This document shows positions 25,171 to 33,877 of a stretch of DNA of 64,000 nt, piece after piece; position 1 is the first letter of the stretch; every line of letters begins with the position of its first letter. Source of the DNA: MVRV01 sp964646755 (lineage in GTDB: Bacteria > Desulfobacterota > Syntrophia > Syntrophales > Smithellaceae); NCBI GenBank assembly GCA_964646755.1, contig CAZYIE010000004.1, positions 59,703 to 123,702 of the forward strand. The letters run 5' to 3'. Both the position numbers and the translations under genes were made by a program. The notes beneath the pieces are model-generated. The model did no database searches, was not told the DNA's origin, and worked only from the letters and a program-made list of their open reading frames with translations.

Positions 25171-28100
25171 CTATCGTTGCCAGTTTTCAATTTCCGTTTT
25201 CAGTGAATCGAATTGCTTTTGCAAGTCGGTCAGGCGCGCGGAGGCGGCCCCGAGGTCACCGGACTTGGCCGATTTCTCAATCTCAAAGGCTAATGCTCGC
25301 AATCGTTCTCCGCCGATATTGGCAGACGCTCCCTTGATGGTGTGGGCCTGGCGCTCGGAGCCTTGAATATCGCCGGATTTCAAAAATTCTTTCAGGGAAT
25401 TAATTTGCCGGGGGATATCATCCAGGAAACCAGCTAAAATATTGCTGGCCAGAGTTTCGTCATTCATCATTCGTTTGAGCATTCCCGCCGTGTCCCAGAC
25501 GGAATTTCGGGACTTTTTTCTATTATCAATTTTCCGTTTTTCATTTGCCGGTTCTTTTCCCGTGTCTTTGTCGTTATTCAATTGCAATTTATCGTTTTCT
25601 TCTTCTGGCGGAAGCCATTTGCCCAGCGCTGCCGCCAACTCTTGGGGATCAACCGGTTTTGACAAATAGTCGCTCATTCCAGCGTCCATGCATTTTTCCC
25701 TGTCGCCCAGCATGGTGTGAGCAGTCATGGCGATGATGGGGATCGTTGAAACTTGGTATTTTTTTCCTGTTGCCAGTTTCCAGTTGCGAATTGTACGCGT
25801 GGCTTCCAGCCCGTCCATCACGGGCATCTGCACATCCATAAGCACCAGGTCGTAGGGGATTGTTTCCAACATTTTGACGGCTTCCGCACCGTTGGCTACT
25901 GCGTCGGCACAAATGCCGAGCTTATTGAGTATACCCAGCGCTACTTCCTGATTGGTTATATTGTCCTCCGCCAGTAATACCCTTGCACGTCTTTTTTTCA
26001 GCGCGCTCAGCAAATCGCGGGCCGAATGGCGTGTGATGATGGTTTTTGGCTGAGGTGTACAAGAGTTATTATCGGTCAGCAACATGGAAAAAACATTGAA
26101 TAGATCCTGATGCCGTGACGGTTTGTTCAGATAGGCCGAAAAGCCAATATCCTGTAAACGACGAGAATCGCCGCGGGAACCTAGTGATGTTAACATTATC
26201 ATCCGGAGGTCTGTCAGACCGAGATCGGCTCTGATAGCCCTTCCCAAGGCTTCACCGTCCATTCCGGGCATCTGCATGTCGATTATAGCGATCCGGAAGG
26301 GGGCACCATCAGCCTGTGCTTGCTCCAGATAAAGTAGTGCCGCCGGCGCATCTTTAGCTTCCGCCGGTCGCATACCCCAGGCGGTCAGCCTTGTTGTCAG
26401 GATTTCCCGGTTGGTAGCGTTGTCGTCGACGATCAGTACCTTAACATTATAAAAGTCAGCCGGCGGACATGCTGCAATATTTGCCATTTTATCTTGTTTA
26501 CCCAAACGTGCGGTGAACCAAAACTCCGAGCCCCTGCCTTCTTCGCTCAATACGCCAATATCGCCGCCCATCATTTGCACCAGCTGTTTGGATATGGCCA
26601 ACCCCAGACCAGTGCCGCCGTATTTACGAGTAGTTGAGGCATCAGCCTGGGTGAACTTGTCGAAGATCATGCCGAGCTTGCTCACAGGAATGCCAATGCC
26701 TGTATCACTCACGGAGAAGCGCAGTAAAACAGGTTGGGGGAGGCTAAGATCTGAAGGATGGCGACTGAATGCCGTATCATCTCCAGACTCTCCATCCGCC
26801 AGCGTAACACGGATTGCTACCTCACCCTGGTGGGTGAATTTAATGGCATTGCCTGCCAGATTTATCAGAATCTGGCGCAAGCGGCTTGGATCGCCTCGGA
26901 GCAATAAAGGTACTTGGCGATCGGTACAGTATAGAAATTCCAGTCCTTTGTCATGGGCGCGCAAGGCCATGATTGCCGCGAAATCCTCGAGCAGGTTTTC
27001 CAGATTGAAATCGATTATTTCCATATCAAGTTTTCCCGCCTCGATCTTGGAGAAATCAAGAATGTCGTTAATCAGGCTCAGGAGAGATTCTCCGCTGGCC
27101 CGGACAGTTTCGGCGTAGCGCCGCTGCTCGCCGGTCAATTTCGTATCCAGTAGGAGGCCGGTCATCCCGATAACCCCATTCATTGGTGTGCGGATCTCGT
27201 GGCTCATATTGGCCAGGAAATCTGATTTGGCAGTGCTGGCCAGTTTTGACTGCTGGGCCATCTCGTTGGCGCGCGCGGTTTCTTCCGCAAGAATACGATT
27301 CATCTCGAGTAGTTGCATTTCGGAACGCTTGCGCTCGCTGATATCGCGGACAATTCCACGAAAGCCGATAATTTCCCCTTTTTGGTTTTTCATAGGAAAC
27401 CCTGTGATTTCGGCAAATTGTATTTTTCCACTTTTGTCGATAGCCTTGTAGACAATATCCCTTTCAGGATTACCGGTTCGGTAGATATTACGGAAAGAGT
27501 TATTTATGATTTCAGAAGACTCATTATCCATGTAAAGTCTAAAGTTCGTTCCGATTATTTCTTTTTCAGAGTACCCTAAGATACGAAAGTTTGCATTATT
27601 AACAAAGGTGTAATTACCGGCGAGGTCTACCTCAAAATAGACATCATCCATTTCTTCCAGTATGGTCCGGTATCTTCCCTCAGACTGCCTGAGAACTTCC
27701 TCCATGCGCTTGCGGTCGGTTATGTCGCGCAGTGATCCTTCAATGGAGAGTGGTTTCCCCATGGAATCAAAGAGAACGTGGGAATTGGTGGAAGAAATAA
27801 TCACCCCGTTATCTTTGGCTTTCAGATGCAGCTCATAATCGACCACCTTTCCTTTTTCTGTTATCGTTCTGAAAAAATTATCTCTATCGAGAGATTCATA
27901 ATAGACAAGACTAAACGGTTTTCCAATCAATTCGGTTCGCTCAAAACTTGTATATTTTTTAATGGAAGGACTTATTTCGCTAATTGTTCCATTCATGTCA
28001 GTCTGGTAATATATATCCTGAGTGTTTTCGAAAATGCTTCTGAATTTTTTCTCGCTTTCGCGAAGCACTTCTTCAAATTTCAATCGGTCGGTAAGGTCGG

Positions 28101-29118
28101 TGAGGAAGTTTAGTGATGCGGGGCTGCCTTTCCATTCTATCATGACGGCATTGATTTCAAACCAACGGACGTTTCCATCTTTCGTGGCCACTCGAAACTT
28201 ATATGCAGATGAGGCATCTTTGTAGCCGGCAAGCCGTTTTCTATAATGTTCCACTACCATGTTCCTGTCATCAGGGTAGATGAATTCCGGAAAAGGTCGT
28301 AAATAGAGTTCCTCTTGGGAATAACCGAGTAAAGAGGACGTAATGGGGTTTGCATATCTGACCATGCCATTTTGGATGACAGCAATGGCTTGGCCGGCGT
28401 TCTCGATCAGTTTTCTATAACTCGATTCACTCTCCCGTAATTTCAAGCGTGAACTGGCCGTAAACATCCCCGTAGCCAGGAGTGCCAGCAGTGTAAGCAT
28501 TAATCCCGCGGGTAAGGATGCATTGGCAGCAACATCCCATTTCCATTCACGGGCATCAATGTCCATGCCCAATATTGCGATCAACTTACCCGTAAGCGGG
28601 TCTGTAATAGGAATAAGAGCGGTAATCCATATGCCCCAGCGGTCGGTGACTGGCCCCTCTACTGCAGCAATACCGGTGGCGAAAACGTGTCGATAACTTT
28701 CGGGAGCTTCCTCATACATCTGTCCTGGAGGGGAGTAGTCTTTTGAACCAGTTGGTTCGGAATCCACATAGATGAAGACTTTATCGTCGGCATTGCGGCC
28801 CATAAGGTAGATGAACCGGCATTTTTCACTGATCTGCCGGACATTGGAGAGCTGCTCCTTGAGCCGCCTGTAATCTGCTTTTTTTAGGTCGGATGCGCTG
28901 CCGGTGAGTTTCTTCACGCTATTGATATTCACCGCTTGTGCTACCAGCCTTCCATTCAGCAGCAATCCGTTGCGCATTTGCCCGTCTGCCCGCTGTGCAA
29001 TCCACCAGGTTCCCATGATGCCGGCAATCAGCATTAGCAAGAGCACGACGGCCATCCATAGGCTGCTTGCTTTATTCAACGCAATCGCTTTTTTGTCGTT
29101 CAAGGGAATAAGAATCAT
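25171..29118 (-). CDS. Membrane hybrid histidine kinase with PAS, two receivers and Hpt (BarA-like layout)
   Basis: This 1315-residue sensor has a membrane segment at about 20-42, a periplasmic sensory region of about 150 residues, and a second segment near 200-222. Three PAS domains precede HisKA, whose His is at about residue 640 (MSHEIRTPMNG). HATPase (NLAGNAIKF, DTGIGIP, GGTGLGLAISK), receiver 1 (IDMQMPGMDG), receiver 2 (MDVQMPVMDG) and a C-terminal Hpt with His in AHTIKGASANIG follow. The layout supports a multi-step phosphorelay. It is immediately downstream of a transporter gene (8-base spacing), so the periplasmic signal may be the transported compound; that is inference. Confidence 0.92.
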   Translation of the reverse strand: MILIPLNDKKAIALNKASSLWMAVVLLLMLIAGIMGTWWIAQRADGQMRNGLLLNGRLVAQAVNINSVKKLTGSASDLKKADYRRLKEQLSNVRQISEKCRFIYLMGRNADDKVFIYVDSEPTGSKDYSPPGQMYEEAPESYRHVFATGIAAVEGPVTDRWGIWITALIPITDPLTGKLIAILGMDIDAREWKWDVAANASLPAGLMLTLLALLATGMFTASSRLKLRESESSYRKLIENAGQAIAVIQNGMVRYANPITSSLLGYSQEELYLRPFPEFIYPDDRNMVVEHYRKRLAGYKDASSAYKFRVATKDGNVRWFEINAVMIEWKGSPASLNFLTDLTDRLKFEEVLRESEKKFRSIFENTQDIYYQTDMNGTISEISPSIKKYTSFERTELIGKPFSLVYYESLDRDNFFRTITEKGKVVDYELHLKAKDNGVIISSTNSHVLFDSMGKPLSIEGSLRDITDRKRMEEVLRQSEGRYRTILEEMDDVYFEVDLAGNYTFVNNANFRILGYSEKEIIGTNFRLYMDNESSEIINNSFRNIYRTGNPERDIVYKAIDKSGKIQFAEITGFPMKNQKGEIIGFRGIVRDISERKRSEMQLLEMNRILAEETARANEMAQQSKLASTAKSDFLANMSHEIRTPMNGVIGMTGLLLDTKLTGEQRRYAETVRASGESLLSLINDILDFSKIEAGKLDMEIIDFNLENLLEDFAAIMALRAHDKGLEFLYCTDRQVPLLLRGDPSRLRQILINLAGNAIKFTHQGEVAIRVTLADGESGDDTAFSRHPSDLSLPQPVLLRFSVSDTGIGIPVSKLGMIFDKFTQADASTTRKYGGTGLGLAISKQLVQMMGGDIGVLSEEGRGSEFWFTARLGKQDKMANIAACPPADFYNVKVLIVDDNATNREILTTRLTAWGMRPAEAKDAPAALLYLEQAQADGAPFRIAIIDMQMPGMDGEALGRAIRADLGLTDLRMIMLTSLGSRGDSRRLQDIGFSAYLNKPSRHQDLFNVFSMLLTDNNSCTPQPKTIITRHSARDLLSALKKRRARVLLAEDNITNQEVALGILNKLGICADAVANGAEAVKMLETIPYDLVLMDVQMPVMDGLEATRTIRNWKLATGKKYQVSTIPIIAMTAHTMLGDREKCMDAGMSDYLSKPVDPQELAAALGKWLPPEEENDKLQLNNDKDTGKEPANEKRKIDNRKKSRNSVWDTAGMLKRMMNDETLASNILAGFLDDIPRQINSLKEFLKSGDIQGSERQAHTIKGASANIGGERLRALAFEIEKSAKSGDLGAASARLTDLQKQFDSLKTEIENWQR

Positions 29119-29126
29119 TGCAGAGC

Positions 29127-30359
29127 TTAAGCCTCTTTCAACCAGTCTTTACCGCCGAGCATTCTGGCGACTACCATGCTGGCGACATTATCACCGGTAG
29201 CGTTGAGCATTGTTGCCGGAGCATCAACCAAAGTGCCGATCATTGTTATAATAGGGAAAGCCTCCGGCGGGAAACCATATAGGGAGATAATAAGAAGTTC
29301 GCCAATCGTCCCTCCTCCTGGAATTCCGCTGACTACAACACCTACCAGCAGAGAAATTGCGATAGCTGTGGCAATTGCTTCAACGCCCGAAAAGTCCATT
29401 TGAAACAAACCGAACAGGAAAGCGATCTTCAAAACAGCGGCGAGGCACGAGCCTTCCATATGAATTGTTGCCCCAATGGGAATAATCACTTCGCTGATAT
29501 CTTTGGGTACACCGGTTTTATCAGCGGCAACCAGATTGGCAGGAATTGCGGCCATGCTGCTTCCGGTAGCCAGAGACGTTAGTGCTGCTGGGATGATATT
29601 GGTCCAGAATCTGCGCACTCCGGTTGCCTTGCCGGCAATAAAGGCATAGAGAGTAAATGCAAGAAAGAAATATAAAATGGCAGTGGGGTAGTACAAAATC
29701 ATGGCTCGCATGTAAGAGCCGAGCAATTCGGGTCCAAAGACGCCGACCAGATAGGCAAAATAGGCTCCTAGACCAATGGGGGCATAATACATGATGAACG
29801 AAATAAGCTTCATCATGACAACACTTGCGGAAGAAAGAAAATTGGAGAAGGATTTTCCCCGTTCACCCGCAGATGAAGTGGCCAGTCCCAGTAGAATGGC
29901 GAAAATAATGAGTGCCAGCATATTGTTTTTGGAAAGCAGATCAGGAAAGTCGGAAACTGTAAAGGCCTTGACGATCTGTTCGGAAACTCTGAACTGTTCC
30001 ATGTTCACAGCCGATCCCAGATTGATATTCACCCCCGCCGCCGGCGGGTAGAGAGAAACAACGATAATCATAAGGATGGTGGCAATAAGTCCGGTGACAA
30101 TAAAAACCAGCATCATCACCGACATGATTTTGCCCAGACGTTGTATATTGGTCATCGAGGCGACAGCAGAGGAGATAGAAAAGAAAACCAGGGGAATAAT
30201 TACCGTAAAAAGGAGATGAAGAAAAATATCACCAAACGGTTTAAAGACGATGGCCTCTTTTTTATAGATAATTCCGAGAAGAGACCCGATCATAATAGAT
30301 ATAATCAGGACAATCGAAAATCCGTATGAGCGGATAAAAGGTGGTAGTTTTATTTTCAT
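29127..30359 (-). CDS. Dicarboxylate/amino acid:cation symporter (DAACS family)
   Basis: This 410-residue membrane protein of the GltP/DctA/SstT family has the serine-rich motif ATGSSMAAIP (re-entrant loop 1) and the substrate-site GTLVDAPATMLNATGDNVAS near the C-terminus. Eight membrane helices are expected. Typical substrates are glutamate, aspartate, C4-dicarboxylates, serine/threonine or alanine with Na+ or H+. It lies 5 bases after the D-Ala-D-Ala dipeptidase gene and before the sensor kinase. An amino-acid product of cell wall turnover is a plausible substrate; that is inferred from position only. Confidence 0.9.
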   Translation of the reverse strand: MKIKLPPFIRSYGFSIVLIISIMIGSLLGIIYKKEAIVFKPFGDIFLHLLFTVIIPLVFFSISSAVASMTNIQRLGKIMSVMMLVFIVTGLIATILMIIVVSLYPPAAGVNINLGSAVNMEQFRVSEQIVKAFTVSDFPDLLSKNNMLALIIFAILLGLATSSAGERGKSFSNFLSSASVVMMKLISFIMYYAPIGLGAYFAYLVGVFGPELLGSYMRAMILYYPTAILYFFLAFTLYAFIAGKATGVRRFWTNIIPAALTSLATGSSMAAIPANLVAADKTGVPKDISEVIIPIGATIHMEGSCLAAVLKIAFLFGLFQMDFSGVEAIATAIAISLLVGVVVSGIPGGGTIGELLIISLYGFPPEAFPIITMIGTLVDAPATMLNATGDNVASMVVARMLGGKDWLKEA

Positions 30360-30364
30360 GTTGT

Positions 30365-31129
30365 TCAGTCAATAACGAAATCGAAGTAGGTTGAAGGGTA
30401 GGGTTCGTTGTTCAGTGTATAGTGCCACCATTCCTTATCATAGTTCCGAAACCCGTGTTTTTCCATCAGCGATTTCAAAAGCATTCGATTAATTCTTTGT
30501 TGCAGTCCGATGCTTTTATTTTCTGTATGGGAGAGCTCATGAAAACAATCAAATCCAGTTCCCATGTCAATGCTGTTGTCCCGGAAGCGCTGACCGGCAG
30601 GCAGATAGCAGGCGGATAATTTTTGTCCGGGAATATAATCGGGCTGTCGGGGTGACGGTACAGGGACAATAGTCAAATCAACCGTGCTGCCGCGGCTGTG
30701 GCCTGATTTACTATCGATGTAGCCGTCTTTAAATAAGTTTCTTTTATCCACAGTAGGATAGAATTCCTTCCTGGTTTTAGTGTTGTTAATCTCCGTTGCC
30801 CATTGTACGAAATGGTTAACAGCTCGTTGCGGACGGTAACAGTCGTAAATCTTTATGGCCAGAGAAAATTGGCAGAGATCCTTCTGTACTTTGGCCAGGG
30901 CGGCAGCCGCATCTTTAGTAATGATGCATTTGCCGGCGTTGTAACCGTTAACTCTTTCTCCCACAAAGCTATGGGGGCCGAAATACCGGATATCGAGTTG
31001 GATGTCCGGTATGACTTCCTTAATGTCGACAAAGCCTTCCGGCCTCTTTTCGGCCGCAGAGATAGTGACGAATTGCGGCGCACACAGAGCGATAAAAAGA
31101 AAAAAACTGAATATAATTTTTGCTTTCAT
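30365..31129 (-). CDS. Exported VanX/DdpX-like D-alanyl-D-alanine dipeptidase
   Basis: This 254-residue protein has an N-terminal signal peptide ending near AAEK. The M15 metallopeptidase motifs of VanX are present: the Arg in YDCYRPQRAV, the zinc His and Asp in SGHSRGSTVD, and the Glu-x-x-His in EWWHY. VanX cleaves D-Ala-D-Ala; exported members act on murein-derived dipeptide or peptide ends. No vanA/vanH ligase set is nearby, so glycopeptide resistance is not supported. It overlaps the upstream L,D-transpeptidase gene by four bases. Confidence 0.88.
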   Translation of the reverse strand: MKAKIIFSFFLFIALCAPQFVTISAAEKRPEGFVDIKEVIPDIQLDIRYFGPHSFVGERVNGYNAGKCIITKDAAAALAKVQKDLCQFSLAIKIYDCYRPQRAVNHFVQWATEINNTKTRKEFYPTVDKRNLFKDGYIDSKSGHSRGSTVDLTIVPVPSPRQPDYIPGQKLSACYLPAGQRFRDNSIDMGTGFDCFHELSHTENKSIGLQQRINRMLLKSLMEKHGFRNYDKEWWHYTLNNEPYPSTYFDFVID

Positions 31130-31854
31130 GGAATAAACCTTTCTAATATATTTTCAGTTCCCATAATAATAAGCGGCTTTGCTTGCGGATCAAGCCAGTA
31201 GAGAATTCTGATGATTTCCTCTTCAGCAACGGCTACACATCCCTCTGTTCCGATGTTTTCTCCACGCCAAATGTGAATGAAGATCGCGCTGCCGTGACCT
31301 TTAATAACCGGGTTAGTATTGTACTCAATAACAATCCCGTATTTATAAAGATTATCATTACGTTTCATTTGTTCGTATGATGTTGCTTGCGTAGAATTTT
31401 TCTTAACCCAGCGATTGTAATCCGCGGCATGGACATCATCAATCCATAGATCATCTGGTAATGCCTGCCGGTAGGGCATTTTTGTCTGGATGGACTTATT
31501 ATACCCAAAAGCCAGTTTCAGTGAAAAAATGCCGGAAGGTGATCGGCCATCTCCCTCACGTTTTTCTCCGGGCCCGGCAAACCCGTTTTTCCCGATTGTT
31601 CCATTAAATGATTCCCGAACTTTTTTCCATTTATCGCCTTGTTTTTCCAGAGCATATATTTTTACGGCAAAAGGCGATGGAGAATTATTGGTCACCAGTA
31701 AGACCTGAGATGATTGATTTATCTTCAAGGAATTCACAATTGCTTCGCCATCAATTGCGTAAACGCAGGGTACGCAGAAAAATAAAACCAGGCAAAGAGC
31801 TGTAATGCCCATGAAAGACAATAATATAATTATCAAATGTTTCTTTTTATTCAC
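31126..31854 (-). CDS. YkuD-type L,D-transpeptidase with a membrane anchor
   Basis: This roughly 242-residue protein opens with VNKKK and a hydrophobic segment (about 6-30), followed by a periplasmic part. The catalytic motif is HIWRGENIGTEGC, matching the H-x-x-x-G..G-C active site of YkuD proteins, with Cys nucleophile. Such enzymes cross-link meso-diaminopimelate residues or attach proteins to peptidoglycan. GTG 31854 is chosen because it starts the anchor; a TTG at 31908 would add 18 residues but has no clear ribosome site. It is the first gene of the seven-gene operon. Confidence 0.82.
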   Translation of the reverse strand: MNKKKHLIIILLSFMGITALCLVLFFCVPCVYAIDGEAIVNSLKINQSSQVLLVTNNSPSPFAVKIYALEKQGDKWKKVRESFNGTIGKNGFAGPGEKREGDGRSPSGIFSLKLAFGYNKSIQTKMPYRQALPDDLWIDDVHAADYNRWVKKNSTQATSYEQMKRNDNLYKYGIVIEYNTNPVIKGHGSAIFIHIWRGENIGTEGCVAVAEEEIIRILYWLDPQAKPLIIMGTENILERFIP

Positions 31855-32383
31855 AAGATGCTTTAATTCCTTTAATGCTAATTTAGTTGAAAGCTGAAGA
31901 TTATTCAATAATAATATTATTTTTATTGCAACGGTAAAGTATCAACTTTGTCAATTGCAGTTAGTCAAGGTGAAGATCATTGGCCAATAATTCCTTCTTC
32001 TTTTTTTGGTCTAATTATTGTAAGCTATATCAGCAAATTATACAGCTTCATCCAATGGTCAACTGCGGTAAGGGGTGCCTGGGTTTAATTCAGAAGCCTT
32101 ACAGATTTTCCGATTTGTCCAAAATTGTGCATTAGGCGATTTATATGCCCGCAAACGCAGGAAATAACGGATGACAAAACTGATTGACACTAATTACTTC
32201 TAACAGTATAAGTAGTTGCGAATTATTAAAGAGAAACTGGTAACAGCCACTATTAAATTTCCCAAGCTGTTTTCAGGAAAACAACTCCGAATTTTCTTGA
32301 CATGCTTTGTCTCTCACGGCATATCTGCATGGAAAAAAGATGGGTAATATCTTTGTAATTATTGGATTAAAAGGAAGGAAATC
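31855..32383. promoter_or_regulatory. Long divergent intergenic region between the cell-wall operon and the carboxylase operon
   Basis: About 475-530 bases with no convincing gene. It contains a strong plus-strand promoter (32184-32212) and a weaker plus-strand candidate: TTGACA at 32297-32302 with CATATC about 17 bases on. A minus-strand TTGACA at 31954-31949 has only a poor -10 (TTGCAA or TGCAAT). The bases near 31909-31940 are very AT-rich, as expected around a promoter. No riboswitch fold was recognised in the roughly 165-base leader of the carboxylase operon. Confidence 0.5.
32184..32212 (+). promoter_or_regulatory. Sigma-70 promoter of the biotin carboxylase operon
   Basis: TTGACA (32184-32189), 17 bases, TATAAG (32207-32212). 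Predicted start near 32219, leaving a leader of about 165 bases before the ATG at 32384. Confidence 0.7.
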
Positions 32384-33844
32384 ATGCCTGTAGAACAAAA
32401 AAAAATTAAGAAAGTATTAATTGCCAATCGAGGTGAAATTGCTTTACGTATAATCAGGACAGTTAAAGAACTTGGTCTGGAGGCAATTGCTGTTTACGAA
32501 AAACCGGATTCAGAATCATCTTATATTCGCTTTGCTGATGATGCTATTCTGATCGGAGAACGGCCCCGCAAAGAATATCTGGATATTGATAAGATAATCT
32601 GGGCTGCACGCAAAACAGGCGCTGATGCCATTCATCCCGGATATGGATTTCTCTCGGAGAATGCCGATTTTTCTGCAGCGTGTGAAAAAGCAGGTGTAGT
32701 GTTCATCGGTCCGCCGCCGCAGGTAATACGGGACATGGGCAATAAAGTTGTTGCCCGAAAAATTATGGAAAACGCGAAAGTGCCGACAATTCCCGGTACG
32801 GGAGACCTTGCTCCGGGAGATGCCGGTATTGAACAGGCGAAAGAATTTGCCGGTAAATACGGCTATCCTGTAATGCTCAAAGCCGCTGCCGGTGGCGGAG
32901 GAAGGGGTATCCGCAAAGTCAAAAATGAGGAAGAACTGAAAGCACAGCTGCCGCAGGTTCGAGCGGAAACGCGTTCCGCCTTTAATGATGATAGTATTTA
33001 TATCGAAAAATGCATTGAATCACCGCGCCATATCGAAATACAGATTCTCGCTGATTATCATGGCAATATTATCCATTTGGGTTCGCGGGACTGCTCTATT
33101 CAACGCCGTCATCAGAAGTTGCTGGAAATAGCACCGGCCGATTTGCCGGCCGATGTTCTTGAAGCCATGTATGATGCCGCCATTAAAGGTGCAAGGCAGG
33201 CCGGTTATGTTAATGCCGGAACAGTAGAGTTTCTGGTCGATTCCCAAACCAATGAATTCTGGTTTATGGAGATGAATACACGCCTGCAGGTTGAGCATAC
33301 GGTTACTGAAGAGTTGACCGGTGTTGATATTGTTCGGCAGCAAATCAAAATTGCCGAAGGAAATATTTTAGATATTCCGGCCGAACGCGTGCATATGATG
33401 GGCAAAGCTGTGCAGGTAAGAATTAATGCCGAAGATCCGAAAAATAATTTTATGCCGGAAGGTGGTAAAACACTCGAAGTTTATCAATCGCCAGGTGGCC
33501 CGGGTGTCCGTTTGGATGGTGTTGTTTATCAAGGCTATCGCATTCCTACGGATTATGATTCCTTGATGGTTAAAATGACCGTTCGTGGTTATGACTGGGA
33601 ACAAACAATCCAAAGATTGAAGCGATCTTTGAATAACTTCCTGATAGTCGGGCCAAAAACAACAATTCCCTTTTATCTGGCCATTTGTGACGAGCCGGAT
33701 TTCCAGGCCGGAAAGTTTGATACAAGCTACCTCGATACGCATGAAGAAATATTTAATTATCCGGAACAGGCAAGGGAAGTAGCTAAGCTGACAAAATTAA
33801 TTGCAGAGATTCATGCACGAAAAACGAATCCTTACGCATATTGA
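32384..33844 (+). CDS. Biotin carboxylase subunit (PycA/AccC type)
   Basis: This 486-residue ATP-grasp enzyme opens with VLIANRGEIALRII. It has the glycine-rich ATP loop AAGGGGRGIRKV and the HCO3-/biotin site EMNTRLQVEHTVTE. It carboxylates protein-bound biotin using ATP and bicarbonate. The ribosome site AAGGAAGG precedes the ATG. The next gene encodes the carboxyltransferase with the biotinyl domain, so the pair forms a two-subunit carboxylase, most likely of pyruvate. An acetyl-CoA carboxylase role is less likely because no accA/accD or separate accB is present. Confidence 0.9.
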   Translation: MPVEQKKIKKVLIANRGEIALRIIRTVKELGLEAIAVYEKPDSESSYIRFADDAILIGERPRKEYLDIDKIIWAARKTGADAIHPGYGFLSENADFSAACEKAGVVFIGPPPQVIRDMGNKVVARKIMENAKVPTIPGTGDLAPGDAGIEQAKEFAGKYGYPVMLKAAAGGGGRGIRKVKNEEELKAQLPQVRAETRSAFNDDSIYIEKCIESPRHIEIQILADYHGNIIHLGSRDCSIQRRHQKLLEIAPADLPADVLEAMYDAAIKGARQAGYVNAGTVEFLVDSQTNEFWFMEMNTRLQVEHTVTEELTGVDIVRQQIKIAEGNILDIPAERVHMMGKAVQVRINAEDPKNNFMPEGGKTLEVYQSPGGPGVRLDGVVYQGYRIPTDYDSLMVKMTVRGYDWEQTIQRLKRSLNNFLIVGPKTTIPFYLAICDEPDFQAGKFDTSYLDTHEEIFNYPEQAREVAKLTKLIAEIHARKTNPYAY

Positions 33845-33877
33845 TCAATTTCATAAGAAAGCAGGGTTTATTGATTT

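Noticed and set aside
30365..31129. Glycopeptide resistance locus
   Set aside because: Only a VanX-like dipeptidase is present; vanH and vanA-type ligase genes are absent and the protein is exported.
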